Counted from the first letter of the stretch, positions 48,041 to 57,036 are shown. The stretch is DNA of 64,000 nt from Undibacterium sp. 5I1 (GCF_034314085.1 NZ_JAVIWI010000002.1:107030-171029), one strand, 5' to 3'. The notes: a model not told the origin generated them from the sequence alone. A program made the numbers and translations.

Positions 48041-48747
48041 CTCTCCCTTATTGAAGACAAAGACTGCTATAAGCTACATTGCCTCATCATCATATATGGT
48101 GTGTTATACGGATACTTTCAATGAGCTACAGCATACCAATCAGCGCTTTCAGTCTGTTGATTGCCATTCGTGTATAAAAGTCTTTGATAGGAAGTCTTTA
48201 CCCGATTCCAACAATTCTAACAAATGCCGCATCGCCATCATTAGATTGTGAGAATTTTTGTCTTCCCTTGGCTTGAATATATGGATAGCTTCAATTTGCA
48301 AAGATTATTTGAATGAGCTTCAATGGTTACATTTACATTCCACCTTAGGTAGAACTTTTGAGAGGTGATATTGAATACGGAAATATAAGAAATCTGACCT
48401 TTCCTGATCAAGCTCGAACAATACCCTCGTCAACCATACTCCAGTAAAAGACTTTGTTGTTATCTCCGCTGTGAAGATGACGAAAATGATGTACTACGGC
48501 TTATTTGTGTGAAGCCCGTAATCTCTAATCGGAATTGAGAAGATATCTTAATGATCGAAATAATAAAGGTCATTAATAACGACCGGCCATGACCAGGCAA
48601 TGTCCAAATTGCATACTAATGCCTTAAACAGCGCCCAGAATAATGACCTCGTGTAACAGTAAAAGTACCGCGAATATAACGGGTATTTTTAGATTCAACT
48701 CAAGCTCGATCGTAAGCGGATAAAGAATTGCTATGATTTAACTAAAC
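48041..48747. other. Noncoding spacer between rep and parAB
   Basis: No convincing gene; a 66-codon frame at 48051 lacks an RBS and protein-like character. One iteron-like TATTTATCTCACCT lies at 48027-48040 just before it. The stretch may act as part of the origin or as incompatibility DNA. Confidence 0.35.
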
Positions 48748-48761
48748 TTGAACCGGCTCAA
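48748..48761. promoter_or_regulatory. Candidate parS site 2
   Basis: TTGAACCGGCTCAA, palindromic except for the central-flank A/C step. About 340 bases upstream of parA. Confidence 0.65.
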
Positions 48762-48856
48762 ACTACCTGTAGGGCGTAATTCTGGCCGATCAGCATGAAA
48801 ACATCTACGGAGAAAATAAACACATTTGTTTTGGGGCAGGGTGGAGTAGGGGCTAC

Positions 48857-48870
48857 TTGAACCGGCTCAA
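48857..48870. promoter_or_regulatory. Candidate parS site 3
   Basis: TTGAACCGGCTCAA inside a longer ACTTGA...TCAAGT palindrome, 109 bases after site 2. Confidence 0.65.
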
Positions 48871-48966
48871 GTATTCATAAATGTTGGATGTTTGATCTTA
48901 TTCGGTTATGGATTCTTTAAGCGCTTATTTTGTATCAGTTTGAGTCATATATGAGTTCAACTTACC

Positions 48967-48980
48967 TTGGGCTAGTTCAA
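48967..48980. promoter_or_regulatory. Degenerate parS-like site before parA
   Basis: TTGGGCTAGTTCAA keeps the outer bases of the palindrome (9 of 14 matches), 110 bases after site 3 and close to the parAB promoter. An additional TTGAGTCATATATGAGTTCA inverted pair lies at 48940-48960. Confidence 0.4.
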
Positions 48981-49088
48981 GTAATTTGAAACATTAAGTA
49001 TATATTTACGTTAATTAGTATTTGACATTACTTTATTTAATTTTATAAACTATAATATAAATACTTATCTAATTTATTGGGGGTTCGC

Positions 49089-49751
49089 ATGATAGTAGTC
49101 GTTGGTGCCGAAAAAGGTGGAGTAGGTAAGACATTATTAGCAACAAACATAGCCGCTTGCGCAGTTTCAGATGGCTTTGACGTTTGCCTAATGGATACTG
49201 ACCCACAAGGATCATCTTCAGCATGGGGAAGGATTAGAAGAGCGGATCCGAGTCTAAAACAATTTCCTATCATTGCAATTCCAGAGAATCCAACGAACGA
49301 AATCACATCAATGGCAGATAAGTACGATCTGATCGTGATTGACATCGGTGCACAAAATTATTTGACGATGTTAAACACGGCAGCTATCGCAGATTTAATT
49401 CTTGTTCCTTGTGGGTCTGATCAGTATGAAGGTGAATCTACAATGAGGGTGATGGAAATGCTTAAGGCAATGGACTACAAGCATAAAAAGAAAAAAGTTC
49501 CTGCCTTTATCGTTTTAAATCGTCTTTCGACAAATAGCAAATCAAAAGAACCAGAAGCGACGCGTGCTTTTTTCGAAGAAGACGGATATCCAGTATTTGA
49601 GTCAGAACTAAAAGATAGATCTTCTTGGAAAAATTCGAGGAGGGCAGGGATGGCAATGCATGAGATGACGGGTAAGTACGGCGATAAAAAGGCTACATTA
49701 GAAATTAAAAATTTGTACTCGGAAATAAAACGATTTGGAGAGAGCTTATGA
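49089..49751 (+). CDS. parA: ParA-family partition ATPase
   Basis: 220 aa; the ATG is preferred to the TTG four codons earlier. The deviant Walker A motif EKGGVGKT starts at residue 9 (MIVVVGAEKGGVGKT), with MDTDPQGS as the A' motif and LIVIDIGA as Walker B. The absence of an N-terminal HTH puts it with type Ib-like short ParA proteins. It would form ATP-dependent patterns on the nucleoid to position the replicon with ParB. Stop and parB start overlap (ATGA), so the genes are coupled. A GGGGG run 4 bases upstream of GTTCGC may serve as RBS. Confidence 0.92.
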   Translation: MIVVVGAEKGGVGKTLLATNIAACAVSDGFDVCLMDTDPQGSSSAWGRIRRADPSLKQFPIIAIPENPTNEITSMADKYDLIVIDIGAQNYLTMLNTAAIADLILVPCGSDQYEGESTMRVMEMLKAMDYKHKKKKVPAFIVLNRLSTNSKSKEPEATRAFFEEDGYPVFESELKDRSSWKNSRRAGMAMHEMTGKYGDKKATLEIKNLYSEIKRFGESL

Positions 49752-50680
49752 AACCTTTTTCAAAGCCAACACGCGAGGAAATGAATAATTTGACGAAGGT
49801 TGTAGAGTCTCTGAATACCATTCCTTCAAAACTTGAACCGGCTCAAACCGTTGATAAGTATGTTTATCAAGTTGGTCAGTCCTACGATGTTCCTATTAAC
49901 GAAATCAAGGTAAACCCTTTTAATGCAAGACGATTTGTCTCAGAATCTGGCTTAGATGAATTGGCAATTTCTATTGCCATCCGTCAAGACACTGCTGCGT
50001 TAGGGTATTTAGATGAGTCTAAAAAGGTTAATCTAATCGATGGGCATAGACGACTCAAAGCGAGCTTACTTTCAAATAAAGCAACGCTGCGTGTCGAGAT
50101 TAGAAACCCACCAGAATCGGATAAAGAACTTTATCTACAATCGAGACGGGCGAATAAGGAACGTGAAGATCAAACACCATTGGACGATGCATCAGCTTGG
50201 AAATTATTGTTAGAGAAGGGTGTTTTTTCTAGCCAGAGGGAAATTTCAGAATCATTGAACATGGATGAAACTGTTTTTTCGAGAACATTAAGTTTGAGTG
50301 AATTGCCACTGGCCATTACACGAATATTAACTGATCGACCGAAACTTCATAACTTGCGAATGCTCGATGCTATCAGGAAGTTCTGTTCTGCTGCTGATGA
50401 TGAGAAAACTGAACAATTGATCCTAGAGATCGATAGGAATGATCTAAGTTCTAGGGATGTCGACCATCGCAGGGTCGCTTTGAGCAAAGGGAAGGGGACA
50501 AGAGTCAGGTCAGTTTCGATTCCTATGAAATACGACCATGGTGCCTCTACATTGAAAAAATTTGAGGATAAGGGCAAATTCGTTTTGGAGGTTACTGAAA
50601 TCAAAGACAAAATTAAATTTGAGGCACTTACCTCGAAAATTAATGAGTTAGTCAAGGAAACACTCTCGAACAACTTATAG
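49748..50680 (+). CDS. parB: ParB-family partition protein
   Basis: 310 aa. The ParB/sulfiredoxin domain is marked by IPINEIKVNPFNARR-like residues near 55, LIDGHRRLKASLL near 97 (the GEHRxRA CTP-binding box in variant form) and RRANKEREDQTPLDDASAW near 133 (ENxQR box variant). A central HTH follows (FSSQREISESLNMDETVFSRTLSLSELP), then a C-terminal dimerisation region. It should bind a parS site, spread by CTP-driven clamping and stimulate ParA. A short ParA with a full ParB is an uncommon pairing. A palindrome identical to the sites upstream occurs inside codons for SKLEPAQT. Confidence 0.9.
   Translation: MKPFSKPTREEMNNLTKVVESLNTIPSKLEPAQTVDKYVYQVGQSYDVPINEIKVNPFNARRFVSESGLDELAISIAIRQDTAALGYLDESKKVNLIDGHRRLKASLLSNKATLRVEIRNPPESDKELYLQSRRANKEREDQTPLDDASAWKLLLEKGVFSSQREISESLNMDETVFSRTLSLSELPLAITRILTDRPKLHNLRMLDAIRKFCSAADDEKTEQLILEIDRNDLSSRDVDHRRVALSKGKGTRVRSVSIPMKYDHGASTLKKFEDKGKFVLEVTEIKDKIKFEALTSKINELVKETLSNNL
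49833..49846. promoter_or_regulatory. Candidate parS site inside parB
   Basis: TTGAACCGGCTCAA within the coding sequence, identical to sites 2 and 3. Chromosomal parS sites are commonly embedded in genes close to parAB, as here. Confidence 0.65.
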
Positions 50681-50759
50681 TCTTTTCCGCAATGATTAGG
50701 ACTAAATCACTTAGTAATGTCCTGCTCTAACACCATAAAATAGAGCAGGGCATCCCAAT

Positions 50760-52856
50760 TCATATATTTCGTTTTCTCGTTGAAACAGCCTTACCAAATT
50801 CTTCCATCGCCTTTACTCGACGCTCCATTTCAGGAGTAATGTATATGCCGGTTGTGGCAATGGACTGATGTCCGAAATTCAACTTAATGATTTCAATTGG
50901 AACACCGCTTGCAATAGCATGTGTAGCGGATGTATGCCTGAGCCAGTGTGTACTAGCCATCGTCAGGTGTTTTGCACCTTCAGGTGATATTTTTGCAAAT
51001 TCTTTTGCAACGCTTTTGAAAAATTTAACAAGTGATCGATAAATTTGACTCTTGGCCATTACCCCATTTGTTTTGCGCTTATCATCGACTGCGTTGAGTT
51101 TGTTGAGATGTGGTGAAGAGTCCATCAGGAAGTCAATTAATGGAACCTCTTCAGGCACCGCGTCAAGACCACCATATCCCCGATGAGCGAAGTACTGAAT
51201 CAATTGATTCATGCAGACAGAAGGGAAGGGGACAGCACGCGGTCGCTTGCCTTTCCCAACTACATTTAGAATCCAACCTGACGAGTCATCTGTACTGCCT
51301 ATCCGATATTCCAAATCCCCTTTGGAGGCGTTAGCCATCTCTGATAAGCGAATACCAGTCATATAGCCCAACACCAAAATAAACTTAAGTCTTTCCTTTG
51401 AGCTACTTGGTTCCATATGTTCGAGATACTGCAAAATAAAAGCCCACTGAGTTTGGGTAAGACTGTGATGCACTGCAATCTCAGGCTGTTGAGCCATTCG
51501 GGGTTTAATTCCGTCCCATGGATTCGAATCTAAATAATGTCGTTTAGTAAGCCAGGCACACATACTGGAACAAATAATTACCGCTAGACGTTGTGAGCTC
51601 AGCTTGAGGACACCATTGCGACTTGTGTGCTCAATTTGCCATTGTTTCCGCAACAAAGGTGGTATTTCTTTGGGCGGTTTTGGTGATTTCAATTCTTCAA
51701 ACGGGCGCCAGTTCAAAGACCATCTTTCAGTGTTACGTTTGCCAAGCCAGCTTGATTCTGGAATTCTATATACCGTATTCCATGTCTCTGGATACATGCG
51801 TCCAAGATCCCAGAGGAAGTCGCGATAAGCAATACAGTCCTTTGTATCTAAGGAGGAAAGAGGTTTTCCAAGCTCAAGGATGGACCATAGTAAGAACCGT
51901 TCAACCTGGTTGCGATACGATAAATACGTATTGGAGTCTTTTTCAAAGGTACTTAGCCAAACCTGTATAGCCTCAAAATCATTCTCTGCGCCAGATTTAT
52001 TTCTCTCGCCGCGGTTATGTCCGGTTGATCCATCGAGATCTTGCCTTGGCTTGAAATACTCGATGGGAACGATACCAAATATTTTTGGACGTTCCTTCTT
52101 CAACTCGACAATATTAAGCTCGCTTCGCTTAGTAAGGGAATAGCGCGAGAAAGAACAGGTGAGGGCGGCCTCATTGAGCGTAAGCCATTTGACGATAGAT
52201 CGAGCTGTAATTTCGCCTAACCCTGGAACTGCGGAATACCAACGATAGCCATTGATATTAATGGCTTCGACAAGTTCTTCAAGAGTGTTAACGCCGGCTC
52301 GTATCAGTTTTTTGGCAACGTTTGCTTTTAACCAAGACGCCACGTTATCCATCCTATTTGGGTCGGTAACCGCCATATCGTGAAGCCAAAGCAAAGCATC
52401 TGACTGGCGTTGCCGAAGTCGGATGTTCCTTTGAGCCTTTGAATTTGTATCGGTATCTGAGTAGGCTTCTTGAAATAATTCGATTAAATCTGACTCCGAA
52501 TACATTTCATAAGGATCTCTTTCTTCTCGAAATTGTTCTAACGTCGGTATTTTGGCCGCGACGGTGACTAGCTGCTCGGGATTAATCATAATGACGCGAG
52601 CCATTGATGATTTACCAAACCGTTTTGCCACCAATTTCAATTCTGCTCGAATCCAGTCGAGGGTCGATCGTGCAACTCGCAGATCGATACTGTGATCATC
52701 TTCTGAAAAATTTTCTAAGTATTGCTTCGCAATTTTTCCAAGATCAAGACCTTCTAAGTAGCCTTTCAAAAAAGCCAAGTGATGTCGTCCGACGCGTTCG
52801 AGTACAAGAGTTGCTTCTAGTCCTGGTTCTGTTTTTTTCTTGATTGGACGTGCCAT
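50760..52856 (-). CDS. Large tyrosine integrase with DUF3701-type N-terminus
   Basis: 698 aa. The first ~220 residues (RHHLAFLKGYLEGLDLGKIAKQYLENF, then a helix-hairpin-helix-like VPGLGEITARSIVKWL) match the N-terminal extension of a family of long integrases on Burkholderiales plasmids and islands. The catalytic domain shows TGIRLSEMANAS, HWLRHTSATHAI, FGHQSIATTGIYI in order, so all key residues are present. It may resolve multimers or catalyse integration. It converges on parB. Confidence 0.88.
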   Translation of the reverse strand: MARPIKKKTEPGLEATLVLERVGRHHLAFLKGYLEGLDLGKIAKQYLENFSEDDHSIDLRVARSTLDWIRAELKLVAKRFGKSSMARVIMINPEQLVTVAAKIPTLEQFREERDPYEMYSESDLIELFQEAYSDTDTNSKAQRNIRLRQRQSDALLWLHDMAVTDPNRMDNVASWLKANVAKKLIRAGVNTLEELVEAININGYRWYSAVPGLGEITARSIVKWLTLNEAALTCSFSRYSLTKRSELNIVELKKERPKIFGIVPIEYFKPRQDLDGSTGHNRGERNKSGAENDFEAIQVWLSTFEKDSNTYLSYRNQVERFLLWSILELGKPLSSLDTKDCIAYRDFLWDLGRMYPETWNTVYRIPESSWLGKRNTERWSLNWRPFEELKSPKPPKEIPPLLRKQWQIEHTSRNGVLKLSSQRLAVIICSSMCAWLTKRHYLDSNPWDGIKPRMAQQPEIAVHHSLTQTQWAFILQYLEHMEPSSSKERLKFILVLGYMTGIRLSEMANASKGDLEYRIGSTDDSSGWILNVVGKGKRPRAVPFPSVCMNQLIQYFAHRGYGGLDAVPEEVPLIDFLMDSSPHLNKLNAVDDKRKTNGVMAKSQIYRSLVKFFKSVAKEFAKISPEGAKHLTMASTHWLRHTSATHAIASGVPIEIIKLNFGHQSIATTGIYITPEMERRVKAMEEFGKAVSTRKRNI

Positions 52857-53534
52857 ACAGATTTTTCTCTCGTTAAGTCTTTGTTTTATTTGTTAATTAT
52901 AATAACGACAACATTAAAAAAGTATACCGAAAAACACCCCTCGGACAACACTAGTCTGTATGTTACCTTAGTTAGTACATTAAAATAATGAGGTTAATTA
53001 TAATAGTAATTAACCTCACTTCTATAATTAGATTCTTTTACATTTCAAATAGCTGAAGCAGCACTCGGAACTAAAGATTCCAATAGCGCTCCGAAGTAAA
53101 TGTTAGGACATTTTTGGAAGTAAAACTGTAACCTTCATCCATCGCAGACTAGTAACAAATTTACTTCTAAAGTACAGCGCTCTTACCTAAAACCAAGTTC
53201 AATATTTGTTAAACAGCACAGAGAATTTTCCACTTCAATTGAAATTCAGCGTCCAGGAAATTTTCGCCGATCCAATGGCCGCAACGGCTTCTGTGAATCT
53301 GTCTGGAAGCGCCCCGCGCTGACAACTGGAAAATTTACGACGCTGTTTGTCGCTGAGCAGTTTATGACGCAGTTACTTCGCTCAGAAAGTGCAGATCGTG
53401 AAGTGCGATCAATCGCTTATCTGTCAAACAGCGTGCAATACTTACCAGATTAGGGGTGGAAACAGCGTCCAAAAGTTTCCACCCTAGTGTGTCACCATCC
53501 GGTGTTTTAGCCGGGGGTATCTGGAGTGATTTAT
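52857..53534. other. Noncoding region with IS remnants
   Basis: The first part is AT-rich and holds the integrase promoter. From about 53215 the code becomes IS-like: GTGGAAACAGCGTCCAAAAG and TGTCAAACAGCGTGCAATAC at 53430-53480 resemble the sequence next to the istB remnant at 31450-31500. No complete gene. Confidence 0.45.
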
Positions 53535-53954
53535 ATGGACATCATTTACGAAATAAGAAGACGTCATTCAGTACAGAAACAATCGATTTCTGCCATTGCG
53601 AGAGAAATGGGACTCTCCCGGCCGACCGTACGCAAACATCTCAATACCGTCGAACAGCCTAAATATCAGCGGCTGCTAACGGTTTCACCCCGCCTCGATG
53701 AATATAAAGACCAGCTAACCTCCTGGTTAGAAGAAGAATCCAAACTACCCCGATCACGGCGCCGAACAGCGCAACGGCTATTTGAGGGGCTACAGGAACT
53801 AGGTTACGGCGGGGCCTACGACAGCATTCAACGATTTGTAAAACAGTGGAAATCCAGCGCACATGGTCCAAAAATCACCGAAGCGTTTATTCCGTTGGTG
53901 TTTCTGCCAGCCGATGCCTGCCAGTTTGACTGGAGCCAGGAACAGGTGGAAATC
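53535..53954 (+). pseudogene. istA: IS21-family istA transposase, 5' fragment
   Basis: The fragment reads MDIIYEIRRRHSVQKQSISAIAREMGLSRPTVRKHLNTVEQPKYQ..., the N-terminal HTH of IstA, then the start of the catalytic core (FLPADACQFDWSQEQVEIG, first Asp present). It is cut at the left end of IS5-family copy 2 and the remainder is not on the other side, so the junction is not a simple insertion. GGAG precedes the ATG. Confidence 0.85.
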
Positions 53955-55044
53955 GGCGTTGGTGCACTTAAAAGTTGAAGTAAAAAGTACCCCAACCCCG
54001 ATCATTTATGCAGGAACTTTCTGACTACGGACGGAGTTTGGGCGTCCAGCAGCGAGCATGCGATTTAACACAGCAACACCGACGGCGGCCTCGGTTTTTT
54101 GCGCTTCGAATCTGCGCGCACGCAGTCGAGGACCGATGATCGATTTATAGCGTCCCATGGTCGTTTCGACCAAAGCACGCTGTCCATAACCAGTGGCTTC
54201 TTGCCAAGCCAACCGACCCTCTGTATTGATCATGTCAAGATGGCGATTACGCTGACTTGGCGAACGCGATTGAGTACCAGGAACGGCGGTTTTACGGGGT
54301 GGGATAACCACCGCAATATCGTCACCATATTGCGCGATCGTTTGATAAGTGGGCGCGCCATCATAGGCACCATCGGCAGTGACTTTGTCGATTTGTTCGT
54401 CGACCTGATCCAGTAGTGGCCCCACTTGAGATGGGTCATCCGTATGCTGATCGGTGAGGATCTGCGCGACAATCATGCCTGCATCGACATCGACGGCCAG
54501 ATGTAGTTTGCGCCAGCTACGGCGCGACTTCGCGCCATGTTTTTCTTCCAGCCATTGTCCTGCCCCAAAGACCTGCAAACCTGTGCTGTCGATGAGCACA
54601 TGGAGTGGCCCCTTTGGTGCGGATGGTGACTTCGTTACCGTCAGTCCGACCGCCCGTCTGCTGACCGTGGTGTGATCCGGTGCCGTGATTGTCAGGTTCA
54701 TCAGTGTCAGCACGGAAGCCATTAACCCTTCGGTTTGTCGCAGGGCCATTTTGAAGGCGGAGCGCAGCATCAGACTCGTCTCAATGGCGCTATCCCGATA
54801 GCGAGCCTGACCATTTGGCCCTACGCTTTGCCACTGATCTAATGCTGCGTCTTCAATCCACAACGTCAGGCTACCGCGCCGCCGTAATCCTGCTTCATAT
54901 TCCGGCCAATTCTGAACCTTGAACGACATCTTAGGTATATGATGACGGCGATCGTCGTTGTGTTTGTTGGGCATCGGGGCGATCAGTAAAATTGAGGCCG
55001 CATCGTAACATCACCGCTTTTCGAGTTTGAAGTGCACCAACGCC
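53955..55044 (-). mobile_element. IS5-family insertion sequence, copy 2 (1,090 bp)
   Basis: Same length and ends (GGCGTTGGTGCACTT) as copy 1, reverse orientation. Left flank is an istA fragment, right flank an ORF6N-protein tail; the flanks (aatc / cctt) show no target duplication and belong to different genes. This indicates a deletion or recombination next to the element. Confidence 0.92.
54006..54974 (-). CDS. IS5-family DDE transposase (copy 2)
   Basis: 322 aa, identical in sequence to the transposase of copy 1, with the same LIDSTG, ADGAYDG and VETTMGRYK catalytic motifs. The intact frame implies the element is potentially active. Inverted identical copies 39 kb apart give a substrate for inversion of the plasmid-core segment. 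Confidence 0.93.
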   Translation of the reverse strand: MPNKHNDDRRHHIPKMSFKVQNWPEYEAGLRRRGSLTLWIEDAALDQWQSVGPNGQARYRDSAIETSLMLRSAFKMALRQTEGLMASVLTLMNLTITAPDHTTVSRRAVGLTVTKSPSAPKGPLHVLIDSTGLQVFGAGQWLEEKHGAKSRRSWRKLHLAVDVDAGMIVAQILTDQHTDDPSQVGPLLDQVDEQIDKVTADGAYDGAPTYQTIAQYGDDIAVVIPPRKTAVPGTQSRSPSQRNRHLDMINTEGRLAWQEATGYGQRALVETTMGRYKSIIGPRLRARRFEAQKTEAAVGVAVLNRMLAAGRPNSVRSQKVPA

Positions 55045-55205
55045 CCTTTGAGCACAATACCCGCGTGCAACTCAAGCAGGTGTTTGAGGCGATCCGCGAA
55101 TTGATGACCCCGCCGGAACCGGAACCGGTGAAGAAACGTCCGATTGGTTTTGTGGAGCAGGACGAGAAGCCGGGCAAACCTAAAGCGTCTAAAGCAAAAA
55201 AATAA
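55045..55205 (+). pseudogene. ORF6N-domain protein, C-terminal remnant
   Basis: The frame open from the IS end reads FEHNTRVQLKQVFEAIRELM then TPPEPEPVKKRPIGFV and a Lys-rich tail to a stop. ORF6N/Rha-type phage-antirepressor-like proteins end in (K)YDHQFKVVFDAIRQLM..PKRRIGFI, so this is the last ~50 residues of such a gene. The N-terminal DNA-binding part was lost at the IS5-family junction. Confidence 0.65.
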
Positions 55206-55212
55206 GCCTCCT

Positions 55213-55229
55213 TTTTTAGCCGCTAAAAA
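55213..55229. promoter_or_regulatory. KorB-operator-like palindrome (copy 1)
   Basis: TTTTTAGCCGCTAAAAA contains TTTAGCCGCTAAA, identical to the KorB operator consensus TTTAGCSGCTAAA of IncP plasmids. No korB gene other than the ParB at 49748 is in the window. Confidence 0.5.
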
Positions 55230-55232
55230 TAG

Positions 55233-55274
55233 AAGCCACCCGCATCCGGGTTACCGGAGGGAGTGGCTTTTTTA
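55233..55274 (+). terminator. Intrinsic terminator in repeat R copy 1
   Basis: AAGCCACCC pairs with GAGTGGCTT (one mismatch) around a loop with an inner CCGG stem, followed by TTTTTATTTT. It ends transcription from the ORF6N remnant. Confidence 0.75.
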
Positions 55275-55482
55275 TTTTATAAAAGAAGAGTAATTTTAAA
55301 CGTTGAGTTCGAGGTAATCATTTACGCCTGTCATTTGGCATCGCTGGAATATGACACATTCCATACGGCGCAATTGCTTCGCATTGTCGCCCTACGCGAA
55401 GATTACGCCTTACCGAGTTACAAAAAGATTGCGCCTTACCGAGTTACTGGGGGGCTAATGGGTGACCCCTTTGACTGATTTT

Positions 55483-55989
55483 CTAATTTCCCATCTTGAA
55501 AGTTTTCGAAAAATTTCTATCCAACCATTGATAAAAATCTCCTCGCATTGCAACCGGAGTACCGTCTATCATACCTAGCTCCCCGCTTCCATCAACAAAT
55601 ATTGATGCAATTGGTACGTCACTTTTTTCGTCGAAAAATTTTACACCCCAGCGTATATCGATTTCAAATTTATCATCAGGTTTAAAAAATGTTGTTGATT
55701 TAATCGCTGCCAATAAACTTTTTTCAAGAGCGTCACCCCAGAGCCGTCTAATAATCAATTTTCTGTCAAATAATTTTTCTATATCCATTGGTGAAACAGT
55801 TTGACGAAATTCTGTAGTTGGATTTATCCAGATGATTTCAACAGATTTCACGCGATGCTCGCGAATGTAAGACGTCAGCTTATTCTGTTTAACTTGTGCT
55901 TCCTGTATTAGTTCTACCTTGCTAAAACTTGGGCTTGAAATGGACAATAAAAAAATAGAACTCAATAAAAAGGAATATGATTTTTTCAT
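55483..55989 (-). CDS. Exported protein, putative immunity to the Rhs tip toxin 1
   Basis: 168 aa from the ATG (a TTG four codons earlier is rejected). A signal peptide (MKKSYSFLLSSIFLLSISSPSFS) directs it to the periplasm. The mature part is an alpha/beta domain with IRRLWGD, FEIDIRWGVKFFDE and an acidic C-terminal FVDGSGELGMIDG. It lies 90 bases downstream of the Rhs tip, the usual place of the cognate immunity gene. Periplasmic immunity would mean the toxin acts in, or enters through, the periplasm. Assigned by context; no family recognised. Confidence 0.6.
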   Translation of the reverse strand: MKKSYSFLLSSIFLLSISSPSFSKVELIQEAQVKQNKLTSYIREHRVKSVEIIWINPTTEFRQTVSPMDIEKLFDRKLIIRRLWGDALEKSLLAAIKSTTFFKPDDKFEIDIRWGVKFFDEKSDVPIASIFVDGSGELGMIDGTPVAMRGDFYQWLDRNFSKTFKMGN

Positions 55990-56079
55990 GAGAAATCGCA
56001 ATCTAAAATAGAAACTTGAATTCGCGAAATATTTATTACAAACGAAATTACAAAACGGTAATTTAATTGTGATAAATAT

Positions 56080-57036
56080 TTATTTTTTGCACTCACAATC
56101 TTTAGGTCTCATCGTGGGCGATGTGACTCTTTTTGCTTTCCCACCGTGATTATTTCGGATACTTTCTCCTAAAATTTTTGCGGCGATACTTTCAACCCCC
56201 TCGATCACGCGTTGTTCTTCCGCGTTGCCGTAGTAAGGAATTCTTGGAAGACGGGGCGCTCCGCGTGGAGCTCCATCTGCATGCCCAGCCTCATGCCCCA
56301 ATCCTAACGCTGGAGTTTGAGAACCTCCATTTGGCCTCCCATCTCTATCGCGAAGACATAATGCACTAGTAGGATCCCACCTTATAAAATTATTTTCCTC
56401 TATAAATCTATCATCGTGCTCACTATTGATGATGATGGAATACACTTCTCGCGATCGCTCCAATCTATCAAATATTTCCTTCATTTCGGGAATTTTATCC
56501 AGGTAATCCCTGGCTTGTTGATATGCTCCATTCATATCGCCGTAGACCAGCAGAATTAGGCCAAATGAATCACTAGACTGAAGTGGATTGCCTCCGACAT
56601 AGGTGTAAGTGTTTATGCCGCCTCTGAGCCCAATCGGATCAGATTCCACGTAGCGTCCCGTGGCCGGATCATAATCCCTAAAGTAGTTGTAATAGGTTTG
56701 CCCTGACGCAGTTTCGTCGTAGACACAGCTACTTTCCCTATATGCAGCAAGGCTTTGCGCGCAATGTACGAAGACGGTTTCCCCTGTTTGACAGCAAATT
56801 TTTCCCAGACGCGTATTTTGGCTTGCGCGCACGCACGATAGCAAGAGATTTTTTCTTTCGCTGCTGGCCGGGGTTGGTGTTGACGTGGCTTTTGAGCGTG
56901 CCGTTTTACCCCACCAACTACCGGCGAAGCGCGGCGGCAAGTGAGGGACGAACGCGCACCGTAACCCTGGCCAGTCTTTAAGCTGTCGTTGCATTGTGCT
57001 GGCGGAACGCGAGCACACTAGCTGAGATGTGAGCAC
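56080..57036 (-). CDS. Orphan Rhs C-terminal tip with HEAGH metallopeptidase-like toxin domain
   Basis: Rhs-like code begins near 56718 ([31 protein letters not shown]...GGINTYTYVGGNPLQSSDSFGL), the conserved Rhs repeat-associated core end. Residues of the open frame before that are not Rhs-like. The variable tip follows (about 158 aa): SIIINSEHDDRFIEENNFIRWDP...ALGLGHEAGHADGAP, with the zinc motif HEAGH at bases 56295-56281 and a downstream Glu-rich helix (NAEEQRVIEGVESIAAKILGE). The arrangement resembles NleD/M91-type peptidase tips of polymorphic toxins. Lacking the beta-cocoon core it is an unexpressed or donor cassette that could join a full Rhs gene by recombination. Its neighbour on the left is the putative immunity gene. 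Confidence 0.8.
   Translation of the reverse strand: MLTSQLVCSRSASTMQRQLKDWPGLRCAFVPHLPPRFAGSWWGKTARSKATSTPTPASSERKNLLLSCVRASQNTRLGKICCQTGETVFVHCAQSLAAYRESSCVYDETASGQTYYNYFRDYDPATGRYVESDPIGLRGGINTYTYVGGNPLQSSDSFGLILLVYGDMNGAYQQARDYLDKIPEMKEIFDRLERSREVYSIIINSEHDDRFIEENNFIRWDPTSALCLRDRDGRPNGGSQTPALGLGHEAGHADGAPRGAPRLPRIPYYGNAEEQRVIEGVESIAAKILGESIRNNHGGKAKRVTSPTMRPKDCECKK

Larger units (their letters stand above)
55211..55424 (+). repeat. ~214-bp direct repeat R, copy 1
   Basis: Homologous to 62841-63053. It starts at a T-run with a KorB-operator-like palindrome, contains a terminator, and ends in the TATGACNCATTCCATACGGCGC / CTTCGCATTGTCGCC stretch. Both copies lie directly downstream of an Rhs tip/immunity pair (on its minus strand) and directly after the stop of a plus-strand gene. 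The 71-codon frame within it is not considered real. Confidence 0.85.

Noticed and set aside
48051..48251. 66-codon frame between rep and parA
   Set aside because: No RBS or recognisable protein character; probably chance in an origin-flanking spacer.
55263..55478. 71-codon frame inside repeat R
   Set aside because: It is not conserved as an open frame in the second copy and overlaps the terminator.
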